A stretch of DNA of 64,000 nt from Leifsonia sp. Root112D2 (GTDB taxonomy: Bacteria > Actinomycetota > Actinomycetes > Actinomycetales > Microbacteriaceae): assembly GCF_001424905.1 (NCBI RefSeq), contig NZ_LMCU01000001.1, positions 434,001-498,000 on the forward strand, written 5' to 3'. A program made the position numbers and the translations under genes. Numbering within the stretch: the first letter of the stretch is position 1; each line of letters opens with the position of its first letter. Of the stretch, positions 47,706 to 55,661 are shown piece after piece. Below the pieces are notes generated by a model. The model ran no database searches and was not told the origin of the DNA. It worked only from the letters and a program-made list of their open reading frames with translations.

Positions 47706-48317
47706 ATGACCACAATCAGCATCATCGGCGCGGGGAACATGGCCGCGGCCATCGGCACTCGAGCAGTGAAGCACGGCCACACCGTCGAAGTGATGGGCCG
47801 CGACGCAGCCAAGGCTCAAGCCCTTGCTGACCAGATCGGCACCGGCGCGACCGTCGGTACGTTCGGCGCACGACCGGCAGGTGACATCGTCTTCCTCGCC
47901 GTTCTTTACGCGAGCGCCGTCGACGTCGTCACGCAGTACGGCGACGCGCTGGCCGGCAAGACCCTCGTCGAAATCACCAACCCGTTCAATGCCGATGCAA
48001 GCGGTGTTGTCACCACGCCCGGTAACTCGGCGACCGAGCAGATTGCCGCCGCGGCCCCGGAGAGCACAAAGGTCATCAAGGCGTTCAACACGGTCTTCGG
48101 CGGTGTGCTCGAAGCCAAGGCGCCGCTGGACGTGTTCTTCGCCGGGGGCGACCCGGCGTCGCGCGCGCAGGTGGCAGCATTCCTGGAGACACTGGACATG
48201 CGACCGCTTGACGCCGGCGGGCTTGAGACAACGCACGCCCTGGAGTGGGCGGGCATTCTCCTCATGGGCCTCGCGCGCAACGGCAGCGGCTTCGGAACCT
48301 CATTAGGGACGAAGTAA
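47706..48317 (+). CDS. NADPH:F420 oxidoreductase-like protein
   Basis: The protein has 203 residues from the ATG at 47706 after AAGGAG. The NADP-binding fold starts TTISIIGAGNMAAAIGTRAV with GRD at the second strand end (arginine for the 2'-phosphate), then VEITNPFN and VIKAFNTVFGGVL, all typical of the F420-dependent NADP reductase-like group. Many such bacterial proteins act as plain NAD(P)-binding reductases without F420. It resembles the protein at 53958. Confidence 0.85.
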   Translation: MTTISIIGAGNMAAAIGTRAVKHGHTVEVMGRDAAKAQALADQIGTGATVGTFGARPAGDIVFLAVLYASAVDVVTQYGDALAGKTLVEITNPFNADASGVVTTPGNSATEQIAAAAPESTKVIKAFNTVFGGVLEAKAPLDVFFAGGDPASRAQVAAFLETLDMRPLDAGGLETTHALEWAGILLMGLARNGSGFGTSLGTK

Positions 48318-48374
48318 GCACGAGGGGCGCGGCCACCGTGATCTGAGCGAACACCCACGCGACTCGCTCTCGCC

Positions 48375-49277
48375 TCACACGTCGTACGCGGCGTGCGTCC
48401 ACAGGTGAAAGACCGCGTAGGCGCGTAGCGGGGACCAGGCGGCGGCCCGTTGCAGAACCGCGGCGGATGTCGCGACGCCCAGCGCACGCCGCAAGACCAG
48501 GTCACCGGCCGGGCACGCGTCGCGGTCGCCGAGCGCGCGCAGGGCAAGATAGTCCACCGTCCACGGCCCGATTCCGGGCAGCGCAAGCAGCCGCGCCCGC
48601 GTGTCGACATGATCGCCGTCCGGGGCGATGTGCAGTCCGCTCGCGCAGGCCTCGGCGAGCGCGTGCACGGTGCGGGAGCGCGCGCCGGTGAGGCCGATGG
48701 CCTTCTGCAGCTGATCGGGGGTGGCAGCCGCGAGGCGGGCCGGCGTCGGGAAGGTGTGCAGGGCATCCGCCCCTGCTCCCGCTCCCGCCGCCGCGTTCGA
48801 CGGCCGGGCATCGGGCACCGGCGTGCCGTAGGCCGCCACGAGCCTGCCGGCGAAGGTGCGCGCTGCGGCGAGCGAGACCTGCTGGCCGAGCACCGTGGTG
48901 ACGGCCGTCTCGAAACCGTCGACGCTGCCGAGCACCCGCAGCCCTGGGCGGGCGCGCACGAGCGGCGCGAGCAGCGGGTCAACCGAGAGCGCCGAGCCGA
49001 TGCGGGCCGGCTCGGCATCCAGGTCGAGCCAGCGGCGCACGACCGAGACTACCTCGGCGAGCGCCATCGCATCCGCCGTATCGACGGACGCGTCGACGCG
49101 CTCGGAGGCGATCGAGACCGTCGTCGGCACCGGGCCGCGCGAGGTGGAGATGAGCCGCGTGAGCGTGCCGCGCACGGCATCCGCTCGCTCGAGGCCCGGT
49201 ACGGCGTGGGCGACGATCGCCGCCAGAACGGATGCCGCGGCGTACGGCCCCGTGAACTCCAGTTGCCGGGTGCTCAC
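48375..49277 (-). CDS. DNA-3-methyladenine glycosylase II (AlkA-type)
   Basis: This 300-residue protein starts at a GTG. The AlkA N-terminal domain is followed by a helix-hairpin-helix (LPGIGPWTVDYLALR, 233-247) and the catalytic aspartate D259 in CPAGDLVLR. It removes alkylated bases such as 3-methyladenine. Its start overlaps the alkyltransferase stop by four bases, placing it last in an alkylation-repair operon with an ECF sigma factor. The Ada regulatory domain sometimes fused to AlkA in actinobacteria is absent. Confidence 0.92.
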   Translation of the reverse strand: MSTRQLEFTGPYAAASVLAAIVAHAVPGLERADAVRGTLTRLISTSRGPVPTTVSIASERVDASVDTADAMALAEVVSVVRRWLDLDAEPARIGSALSVDPLLAPLVRARPGLRVLGSVDGFETAVTTVLGQQVSLAAARTFAGRLVAAYGTPVPDARPSNAAAGAGAGADALHTFPTPARLAAATPDQLQKAIGLTGARSRTVHALAEACASGLHIAPDGDHVDTRARLLALPGIGPWTVDYLALRALGDRDACPAGDLVLRRALGVATSAAVLQRAAAWSPLRAYAVFHLWTHAAYDV

Positions 49278-49909
49278 GCCGCGTGCTCCAGCGCGAGCAG
49301 CAGTTTCTTGGCCTCAGGGCCGCCCGCGTACTGCCCGATCGACCCGTCGCTGCGCACCACGCGGTGGCAGGGCACCACGAGGGGAAGAGGGTTGGTGGCG
49401 CACGCCGTTCCCACCGCCCGCACGGCCCGGGGGCTGCCCGCTGCCAGTGCCATGGCGCCGTAACTGGCGGTGGTTCCGTAGGCGATGCTCGGAAGTTTGC
49501 TGAGCACCTCGCGCCGGAAACCCTTCGAGAGCCGCCAGTCGAGGGGCAGATCGAACGCCGTGCGTCGTCCGGCGAAGTATTCGTCGAGTTCCCGCGCAAC
49601 AGCATCGAGGCGCCCCGGCGAGCGCAGCAGGCGTGGGCTGATCCGCTCGCTGAGCAGTTCGAGCACGCGGTCATGGCTCTCTCGTTCGAAGGCGACCCGC
49701 ACGAGCCCCGCCTCGGTGGCAGCCAGCAGCACCGATCCGACGGGCGTGTCGATGGTTCGATAGGCCACATCGAGAATTCCCGCGGCCTGCGATTCGCGCT
49801 CAAGGCGCGCGTGCAGGTGTCGCAGCGTTTCGGCGTCGCGAGTTGGCAGCGAGCCGAAGATCTCGGCGGCGTTGCCGGTCTGGTTCGGGTGTTCGGTGCT
49901 GGTCATCAT
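49274..49909 (-). CDS. Methylated-DNA-[protein]-cysteine S-methyltransferase, long N-terminal form
   Basis: The protein has 211 residues from the first of two ATGs at 49909, with GGGAGAG upstream. The active-site cysteine is C181 in LPLVVPCHRVVRSDGS, with the arginine finger in SPRAVRAVG. About 45 extra N-terminal residues precede the usual start of the family. It accepts alkyl groups from O6-alkylguanine. Its ATG overlaps the end of the sigma-factor gene, so the two are coupled. Confidence 0.92.
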   Translation of the reverse strand: MMTSTEHPNQTGNAAEIFGSLPTRDAETLRHLHARLERESQAAGILDVAYRTIDTPVGSVLLAATEAGLVRVAFERESHDRVLELLSERISPRLLRSPGRLDAVARELDEYFAGRRTAFDLPLDWRLSKGFRREVLSKLPSIAYGTTASYGAMALAAGSPRAVRAVGTACATNPLPLVVPCHRVVRSDGSIGQYAGGPEAKKLLLALEHAA

Positions 49910-50436
49910 GCGTTCTCTCCCTCGGGATAGCTGCGGCGCAGCGCGGCGATGCCGTCGGCGGATGCCCGTCTCGCGGCATCCGCGGAGCCACCGAGAATGG
50001 TGGCCGCCTCGGCATACGGAAGCCCGACGAGGTAGTGATAGGCCACAGCCTCGCGCTGCTTGAGTGGGAGTGCCCTCAGCGCGTTCCACAGGTCGCCGTC
50101 CCAGCTGGTACTGGACTCCGGCCCCGCCACCACGCCGCCGCCGACCACACCGGATGCCTCGCCGGCACCATGCGCGCCCACCAGCTCCACGTCGTCAACG
50201 GCCACCGGCGCGCGACCGCGCGCCCGTGTCACGTCGATGGCCTTGCGATGCGCGATGGTCACCAGCCAGGCCTGCACGTTGCTGCCGGGTGGCAGCGATG
50301 GATACGCGGTCATCGCAGAAAGGAACGTCTCCGACCACGCGTCGTCGGCATCCACCGGCCCGAGAACGGCCCGGCAGACGCGCAGCACCGTTTCACCGTG
50401 CTCGGCGACGATGTCTTCGAAGGGTTTCACACTCAC
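49906..50436 (-). CDS. ECF-type RNA polymerase sigma factor
   Basis: The protein has 176 residues from a GTG at 50436. Region 2 covers ADDAWSETFLSAMTAYPSLP and VQAWLVTIAHRKAID; region 4 covers LPLKQREAVAYHYLVGLPYA to RRASADGIAALRR. The linker is long and glycine-rich. There is no anti-sigma gene beside it. It lies inside a unit with two alkyltransferases and AlkA, so it may direct their expression after DNA alkylation. Confidence 0.88.
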   Translation of the reverse strand: MSVKPFEDIVAEHGETVLRVCRAVLGPVDADDAWSETFLSAMTAYPSLPPGSNVQAWLVTIAHRKAIDVTRARGRAPVAVDDVELVGAHGAGEASGVVGGGVVAGPESSTSWDGDLWNALRALPLKQREAVAYHYLVGLPYAEAATILGGSADAARRASADGIAALRRSYPEGENA

Positions 50437-50488
50437 ATCCTGTAGACGCGCAGCGCGAACGATTCGTGAGGTGCGCAGGCGAAAAGCA

Positions 50489-50986
50489 TCAGAACAGGGC
50501 CGGCGCCCTGCGTTCGACCGGTGTCTCGAGGTCGAGCAGGAACCGTTTGCGCGCGAGCCCGCCGCCGTAACCCGTGAGGCTGCCGTCGCTGCCAATGACC
50601 CGGTGACACGGCACCACAATGCTGAGCGGATTTCTGCCGTTCGCCGCGGCGGCCGCGCGAATGGCCAGCACGTCACCGTATTGCTCGGCCAGATGCAGAT
50701 AAGACCAGGTTTCTCCATAGGGGATGCGTGTCAGCAGCTGCCAGATCGCGCGCTGGAACTCGGTGCCGTGCGGCTCAAGCTGCAGCTCGAACTCGGTGCG
50801 CTCCCCCGCGAAGTACTCCGCGAGCTGCGCGGTGGCCGCCTCGAAACCGTGAGGGTCGCGTGCGCCGAAGGTCGCGGCATCCGGCTGGTGGCGGTGCTCC
50901 TGCATATAGATGGCCGTGAGCGCGCTGCCGTCGCCCACCAGCGTGAGCGGGCCGATGGGCGAGTCGATCACGGTGTGCGTCACCAT
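50489..50986 (-). CDS. Methylated-DNA-[protein]-cysteine S-methyltransferase
   Basis: This 165-residue protein has the standard Ogt layout: FQRAIWQLLTRIPYGETWSY, then AAAAANGRNPLSIVVPCHRV with active-site C127, and GYGGGLARKRFLLDLE. It is different enough from the neighbouring C181 protein to be a separate paralogue. It is the first gene of the repair unit, 52 bases before the sigma-factor start. Confidence 0.95.
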   Translation of the reverse strand: MVTHTVIDSPIGPLTLVGDGSALTAIYMQEHRHQPDAATFGARDPHGFEAATAQLAEYFAGERTEFELQLEPHGTEFQRAIWQLLTRIPYGETWSYLHLAEQYGDVLAIRAAAAANGRNPLSIVVPCHRVIGSDGSLTGYGGGLARKRFLLDLETPVERRAPALF

Positions 50987-51070
50987 GGGAGCCTCCAGCT
51001 GTCTCCACCTACGCTATCGCCGCCGGCGTAAACGTCGCCAACGTGATCGCTGCGGCGCAACGACTTTGGG

Positions 51071-51289
51071 CTAGCTGCGCTCGGTGATCGTTTTGACACT
51101 CTGCACGAGGCTGTCCCACATGCCCTGTGAATGGGCTGCCGCTTCGGGGCTGCCGTTGTTGTCCTGAGCGAGTGTGAGCCGGGTCGAGTCATCGACCTCC
51201 TCGAGCGTCCAGGTGAGTGTGTGGTAGTTCTCCGGAACGTCGTCTTCACCCGTGAGTGGGCTGAAGTGGGTGGCGACTACGGAGGGCGG
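51071..51289 (-). pseudogene. C-terminal remnant of an SRPBCC (AHSA1-like) protein
   Basis: The minus strand encodes SVVATHFSPLTGEDDVPENY, then HTLTWTLEEVDDSTRLTLAQ and WDSLVQSVKTITERS before a TAG at 51071. This is the C-terminal half of an AHSA1-type START-fold protein. The N-terminal half is missing, and the frame continues directly from the TAG stop of the RibD-type gene upstream. A deletion has evidently joined the two. Confidence 0.7.
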
Positions 51290-51832
51290 CTACGAGCTGC
51301 TGACCGGGACGTAGCGCTCGGCCCGCACCCCTGAGGCGAATTCGGTGGTCCCGACGAGCTGCAGGTCGAGCGGCTCACCGAGACCCTCGAATAGCCGGGG
51401 ACCGTGGCCTACGAGTGTCGGGTACACGACGAACTCGTACTCGTCGATGAGACCGGCGTCGGCCAGAGCGCAAGGCAGCGTGACGCCACCGACGTAGAGC
51501 CCGTCGCCCGGCTGCTCCTTCAGCTTCCTGACCGCCTCGACGGGGTCACCGTTCAGCGCCTCGGTATTCCAGCCGTCTGGTTCACGTGTGCTCGACACCA
51601 GGTACTTCTTGGCCGCGTTGATCGACTCCTCGAACGGCCGCATCCACGGCGGCAGGTCTTTTGCGGTACGCCAGAACTCCATCAACTCGTAGGTGGTGCG
51701 GCCGAGGATGATCGCGTCGGCACGGGCAATGGTCTGCGCCGCGTGGTTGTGAGATTCCTCGTCCGGCGTGCCGGCCATGTGGTCGACGCAGCCGTCGAGC
51801 GAGACGTTGATCGAATACCGCAGAGGTCGCAC
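51290..51832 (-). CDS. Dihydrofolate reductase-like (RibD C-terminal domain) protein
   Basis: The protein has 180 residues from a GTG at 51832, the family's usual start (RPLRYSINVSLDGCVDH). Motifs include ADAIILGRTTYELMEFW, KYLVSSTREPDGWN, and GGVTLPCALADAGLIDEYEF. Such proteins bind NADPH but their substrates are unknown; they are not essential folate enzymes. The C-terminus (VPVSSS) runs into a remnant SRPBCC gene, suggesting the end was changed by a deletion. Confidence 0.83.
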   Translation of the reverse strand: MRPLRYSINVSLDGCVDHMAGTPDEESHNHAAQTIARADAIILGRTTYELMEFWRTAKDLPPWMRPFEESINAAKKYLVSSTREPDGWNTEALNGDPVEAVRKLKEQPGDGLYVGGVTLPCALADAGLIDEYEFVVYPTLVGHGPRLFEGLGEPLDLQLVGTTEFASGVRAERYVPVSSS

Positions 51833-52009
51833 CCACCCAGACTGCCACGGCGCCCATGCATCCGCTATGTCTGAAACCCCTCCGACCGTCTGAGCCCGAC
51901 CGCCGAACCGGATAGCGAAGAAACGGATAACGCGCTTCGCCGGCAGAAGTTGGTGCCCGGGGCAATCTCTACTCAAGTGACTGCATCCCAAGCGTGCCTT
52001 TCGAACCTT

Positions 52010-52645
52010 CTAGACGGCTTGCGGTCCGCCCCAGGATTCGGGCCAGGTGCCAGGGTCGATTTCACTGCGCTGCCCGAGGCAGTTGGTGGCCCACTCGGCC
52101 TGCCAAAGGTCGTCGAGGAATGCTGCACGTTCTTCCCGTTTTGCGCGATCATCATCGGGAGCCGGTAGAAGTCCGGCTCGACCAAGGTCCACGGCCGCGC
52201 CGACGGCATCCGCAAGGCTTGGCGCGACGGCTCGAGGCCGGTCGGGCCAGCTCGCGTCGATGACGGTGCCCGACCGTTCCGGCACTGCGTCGACCGCTGC
52301 CTGGTACCACCCCTCCTGCGCGACCGGGATCCACGCACTACTCCACTGCCACGGTTCCGTCTGCCGGAACAACGCGACGTACTCAACGATCCTGCCCGCG
52401 CTCAGAAGCGGACCACAATCGAGCGTTGGCCACCATTCACCATGTGCTGGCTGCCCATCGCGCCAGCGCAGGAGTACCTCGAGCTCGGCTGGGAGCGGCA
52501 TTGGCCACGCTGCGGCCCGCATGGCTGCAAGAGCCTCGTCGCCGACCGGTCCTCGCAGATTTCCCCACAACGCCGGCGCCAATGACGGCAGTTCCAGTTC
52601 GACCCGGCGCAGAGTCTCGGCCATCCGGGCGCCACGATCATCCAT
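52010..52645 (-). CDS. SMI1/KNR4-family protein
   Basis: The protein has about 211 residues from an ATG at 52645; starts at 52672 (GTG) and 52624 are also possible. The SMI1/KNR4 core is visible: LPAELEVLLRWRDGQPAHGEWWP, then IVEYVALFRQTEPW and WIPVAQEGWYQAAVDA. In bacteria this fold is often an immunity protein to a contact-dependent toxin, but no toxin gene is near. A CACGT tandem repeat lies 45 bases upstream of this start. Confidence 0.75.
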   Translation of the reverse strand: MDDRGARMAETLRRVELELPSLAPALWGNLRGPVGDEALAAMRAAAWPMPLPAELEVLLRWRDGQPAHGEWWPTLDCGPLLSAGRIVEYVALFRQTEPWQWSSAWIPVAQEGWYQAAVDAVPERSGTVIDASWPDRPRAVAPSLADAVGAAVDLGRAGLLPAPDDDRAKREERAAFLDDLWQAEWATNCLGQRSEIDPGTWPESWGGPQAV

Positions 52646-52689
52646 GCGTCGATTCACCCACGGAACCGTCACTCGCGACAGCCCCTCTT

Positions 52690-52727
52690 CACGTCACGTC
52701 ACGTCACGTCACGTCACGTCACGTCAC
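52690..52727. repeat. CACGT pentanucleotide tandem repeat
   Basis: About seven and a half copies of CACGT run without interruption. It lies between the divergent SMI1-like gene and the glyoxalase-like gene, in promoter territory for the former. Copy-number slippage could change spacing of promoter elements. Confidence 0.85.
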
Positions 52728-52924
52728 GGTAGATCGAAAACCGTCTTCTTCTCTACGCCGACGCGCCGACGCGTCGACCGCAACTTCGATCGTGTCCCGC
52801 TGAGCGTTGGCTGAGTGGGGCGCTCCCTTGGCGTACGCGTTCCACGCGATCCTGGCCCGATTCGTGCCGGCCCGGATTGCTCTCGCATCCCGACACGGCA
52901 CGACTCTGGTGTCAGACTTGAACG

Positions 52925-53275
52925 ATGAAAGCGGTAGAGGCGATCACCAACCTGCACACCGACGACGTCGAGCGGGCGAGGGAGTTCTTTGAGTTCCTCG
53001 GGCTGACCGAAGAGGGAATGAACCAAGGGTGGGTGGCCCGGTTCACCTCCGCGGATTCGGGCGCGTGCGTCCAGGTCGTGACTCGAGACGCGACAGCTCC
53101 GGAGGACTCCGTCATGACCATCAAGGTCGATGACGTCGATGCCGCGTATGAAGAAGCGCAACGACGTGGCTATGAGATCGTTTACCCGATAACCGACGAG
53201 CCGTGGGGCATTCGTCGATTCTTCGTCCGGAGCCCTGATGGACACGTGATCAACGTCGCCCGGCATCGCTCGTGA
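52925..53275 (+). CDS. VOC-family (glyoxalase/bleomycin-resistance-fold) protein
   Basis: This 116-residue protein has the two beta-alpha-beta-beta-beta modules of the VOC family: VEAITNLHTDDVERAREFFE and TIKVDDVDAAYEEAQRRGYE, ending RRFFVRSPDGHVINVARH. Metal or ligand residues are not well enough conserved to name an activity. It may be a resistance or dioxygenase-type protein. It is monocistronic. Confidence 0.8.
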   Translation: MKAVEAITNLHTDDVERAREFFEFLGLTEEGMNQGWVARFTSADSGACVQVVTRDATAPEDSVMTIKVDDVDAAYEEAQRRGYEIVYPITDEPWGIRRFFVRSPDGHVINVARHRS

Positions 53276-53351
53276 TCGAAGGCTGCACTTCGGTCACTGC
53301 ACTCCCCCACTGAGAGCGACCTCATGCGTCGGCGCCCGGCGGACCAGCCGC

Positions 53352-53849
53352 TCAGGCGTGCTCGGCCTCGTTCGAGAGCACCTCGAGCCGGTTTGTGGGG
53401 TCGAGCGACCGCAACACGGTCTCGGATATCTCGCCCAGCTGCCGCACCTGTTCGTCGCTGAGCACGTCGATGACATGCTGGCGCACCGTGGCGACGTGAC
53501 CAGGCGCGGTGGCCACCACCTTCTGCCATCCCGTCTCGGTGAGATGCGCCAGCGTGGCTCGCCGGTCGTCGGGGCAGGGCAGCCGTTCCACGAACCCTCG
53601 CGACTCGAGGCGAGCCACCACATGGGAGAGGCGCGGCAGGGTGGCGTTGACGTGCGCGGCCAGAGCGGACATGCGCAGGGAGTGCTCTGGGGCCTCGGAG
53701 AGCATCGCCATAAGAAAGTACTCGAAGTGGGTGAGATCGGCGTCGCGTTGCAACTGGGTATCGAGCGTGCCCGGCAGCAGTTGCACAACCCCGACCAGGC
53801 GCAGCCAGGCGTGCAACTGGTCTGAGGTGAGCCATCGAACGTCGTCCAT
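53352..53849 (-). CDS. MarR-family transcriptional regulator
   Basis: This 165-residue protein has the MarR winged helix: HSLRMSALAAHVNATLPRLS followed by HVVARLESRGFVERLPCPDD and the wing RRATLAHLT. It is divergent from an F420-reductase-like gene, with an ACAACTAAA...TTTAGTTGT palindrome over that gene's promoter. It likely represses the reductase until a small phenolic or oxidant binds. Confidence 0.93.
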   Translation of the reverse strand: MDDVRWLTSDQLHAWLRLVGVVQLLPGTLDTQLQRDADLTHFEYFLMAMLSEAPEHSLRMSALAAHVNATLPRLSHVVARLESRGFVERLPCPDDRRATLAHLTETGWQKVVATAPGHVATVRQHVIDVLSDEQVRQLGEISETVLRSLDPTNRLEVLSNEAEHA

Positions 53850-53871
53850 GCACCAATACTATCGCGGTTAC

Positions 53872-53908
53872 TTGACGCTACAACTAAATGGGGGTATCTT
53901 TTAGTTGT
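53872..53908 (+). promoter_or_regulatory. Promoter with MarR operator
   Basis: TTGACG (53872-53877) and TATCTT (53895-53900) are 17 bases apart, a strong sigma-70-type promoter for the downstream gene. ACAACTAAA and TTTAGTTGT form a perfect inverted repeat at 53880-53908 that covers the spacer and -10 box. Confidence 0.8.
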
Positions 53909-53957
53909 CTTTACAACCAATCGGATCGGGTCACCCGATCGAAAGGAATCGAACCTC

Positions 53958-54590
53958 ATGAGCACACTCACCATCATCGGCTCCGGAAACATAGGCACGG
54001 CCGTCGCCGGCATCGCTACCGCGGGCGGCAACAGCGTGCAGATCCTCTCCCGTGACCTGCAGCACGCACAGGCCGCCGCCGAGTCTGCGGGCTCCGGTGC
54101 CACGGCAGGCACGCTGGGCGATGCCCTCACCGGCGACATCGTCGTGCTCGCCATTCCGCACCCGGCCATCGACGAGGTTCTCGCCACGTACTCGGGCGCA
54201 CTCGATGGAAAGACCATCGTCGACGTGACCAACCCGCTCGACTTCTCGACGTTCGACAGTCTCGTAACACCGGCGGATGCATCCGCAGCGGCACAGATTC
54301 AGGCGACAGTTCCCGGCGCCCGCGTGCTCAAGGCGTTCAACACCACCTTCGCGGCGACCCTGGCCACGCGCTCGGTCGGCGGAGAGAACACCACGACCGT
54401 GCTCATCGCCGGTGACGACGCGGAGGCGAAGGCCGAGCTCGCCACCGTCGTGACCGACGGCGGCCTCAACGCGGTCGACGCCGGATCGCTCAAGCGTGCC
54501 CGTGAGTTGGAGTCCGTTGGCTTCCTGCAGCTCACCCTCGCGGCCGGCGAGAAGATCCAGTGGACCGGCGGATTCGCACTCGTCAACTAG
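53958..54590 (+). CDS. NADPH:F420 oxidoreductase-like protein
   Basis: This 210-residue protein has the NADP-binding fold STLTIIGSGNIGTAVAGIAT with SRD at the phosphate pocket, then VDVTNPLDF and GARVLKAFNTTFAATLATRS. It is a paralogue of the protein at 47706. The divergent MarR gene and its operator point to induction by a stress compound or aromatic substrate. A bidirectional terminator follows. Confidence 0.86.
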   Translation: MSTLTIIGSGNIGTAVAGIATAGGNSVQILSRDLQHAQAAAESAGSGATAGTLGDALTGDIVVLAIPHPAIDEVLATYSGALDGKTIVDVTNPLDFSTFDSLVTPADASAAAQIQATVPGARVLKAFNTTFAATLATRSVGGENTTTVLIAGDDAEAKAELATVVTDGGLNAVDAGSLKRARELESVGFLQLTLAAGEKIQWTGGFALVN

Positions 54591-54602
54591 TCACACCTCA
54601 TG

Positions 54603-54642
54603 ACTGTGGCCGCCCTGAGCATCTGCTCACGGCGGCCACAGT
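54603..54642. terminator. Bidirectional terminator
   Basis: ACTGTGGCCGCC pairs with GGCGGCCACAGT, a C-C mismatch follows, and TGAGCA pairs with TGCTCA around a two-base loop. It sits between the convergent reductase (stop 54590) and sugar permease (stop 54663). Confidence 0.85.
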
Positions 54643-54662
54643 GGTTCTCACGGCGTCTGGCG

Positions 54663-55661
54663 TCAGAGCCGCTGTGTGCGCGAGAGCACCGTCTGGATGA
54701 TCACCACCACCGCCAGGAACACGCCAGAAACCACCGACTGCACCGAGGAGCTCAGCGAGCCCACCTGGTTGATGAGATTCTGAATCACGCTCAGCAGCAG
54801 AACACCTGCCACCGTTCCGATGAGATTGCCGCGCCCGCCGGTCAGCAGTGTGCCGCCAATCACCACGGCCGAAATCGCGCTGAGCTCCATGCCGACACCC
54901 ACTGTCGGCACACCGGATGACGAGTACGCGGCATTAAGCGCGCCGGCAAGCCCCGCGCACAGCCCGCTGATCACGTAGACCGTGAAGTGCACGCGGGCCA
55001 CCGGCAGACCCATAAGAGTTGCCGCGTTCTCGGATCCACCAATAGCCAGAATCGACTGGCCGCCCGCCGAGCGGGCCAGCAACACGGTTCCGATCACGAC
55101 GACGACAATCGCTATGACCACCGGCCACCGGATGCCCACGAAGCCGCCCTGCCCGAGGCCATTGAGGGCGGCATCCTTGATCAGCGGGGTGTTCGATCCT
55201 CCCGCCGTAATAGCCAGCACGAGCCCGCGCACCCCGAGCAGCCCGGCCAGCGTGACGATGAAGGGGGCCATCTTGCCGTATGCCACGAGGAAGCCCTGGA
55301 TCGCACCTATCGCGCCGCACACCACCAGCGGCAGCAGCAGCCCGCCGAGCAGGCCCCAGGTGGAGCCGTATGCGGCGAGCACGCCGCCGAGTGCGAACAC
55401 GGAGCCGACCGAAAGGTCGATGCCGCCCGTGAGAATCACGAATGTCATGCCGACCGCGACGATCAACAGAAAAGAGGATTGCGTGGCGATGTTGGCGAAG
55501 TTATACGCGGTAGGGAATGTGGGAAAGGCGATACTGCCCACGACGAGCAGGATGACGAGCACCATTGCCGCGCCGTAGCTCTGGAAGAGCGCCGCGAGCC
55601 GCTCTCGTCCAAGCTGACTATTGGTGACGGGCCCGGCCTCGGGCTCTACGGTGACGCTCAT
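54663..55661 (-). CDS. Sugar ABC transporter permease (CUT2, YjfF-like)
   Basis: This 332-residue protein has eight or more membrane helices and the CUT2 motifs: GVGMELSAISAVVIGGTLLT and RGNLIGTVAGVLLLSVIQNL. It is the last gene of an importer with a second, different permease, an ATPase with two nucleotide-binding domains and a lipoprotein. Two unlike permeases match the YtfT-YjfF galactofuranose-type importer. Its start overlaps the upstream permease by four bases. Confidence 0.9.
   Translation of the reverse strand: MSVTVEPEAGPVTNSQLGRERLAALFQSYGAAMVLVILLVVGSIAFPTFPTAYNFANIATQSSFLLIVAVGMTFVILTGGIDLSVGSVFALGGVLAAYGSTWGLLGGLLLPLVVCGAIGAIQGFLVAYGKMAPFIVTLAGLLGVRGLVLAITAGGSNTPLIKDAALNGLGQGGFVGIRWPVVIAIVVVVIGTVLLARSAGGQSILAIGGSENAATLMGLPVARVHFTVYVISGLCAGLAGALNAAYSSSGVPTVGVGMELSAISAVVIGGTLLTGGRGNLIGTVAGVLLLSVIQNLINQVGSLSSSVQSVVSGVFLAVVVIIQTVLSRTQRL

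Noticed and set aside
52690..52727. CACGT repeat as a CRISPR array
   Set aside because: The unit is five bases with no spacers and there are no cas genes; it is a simple tandem repeat.
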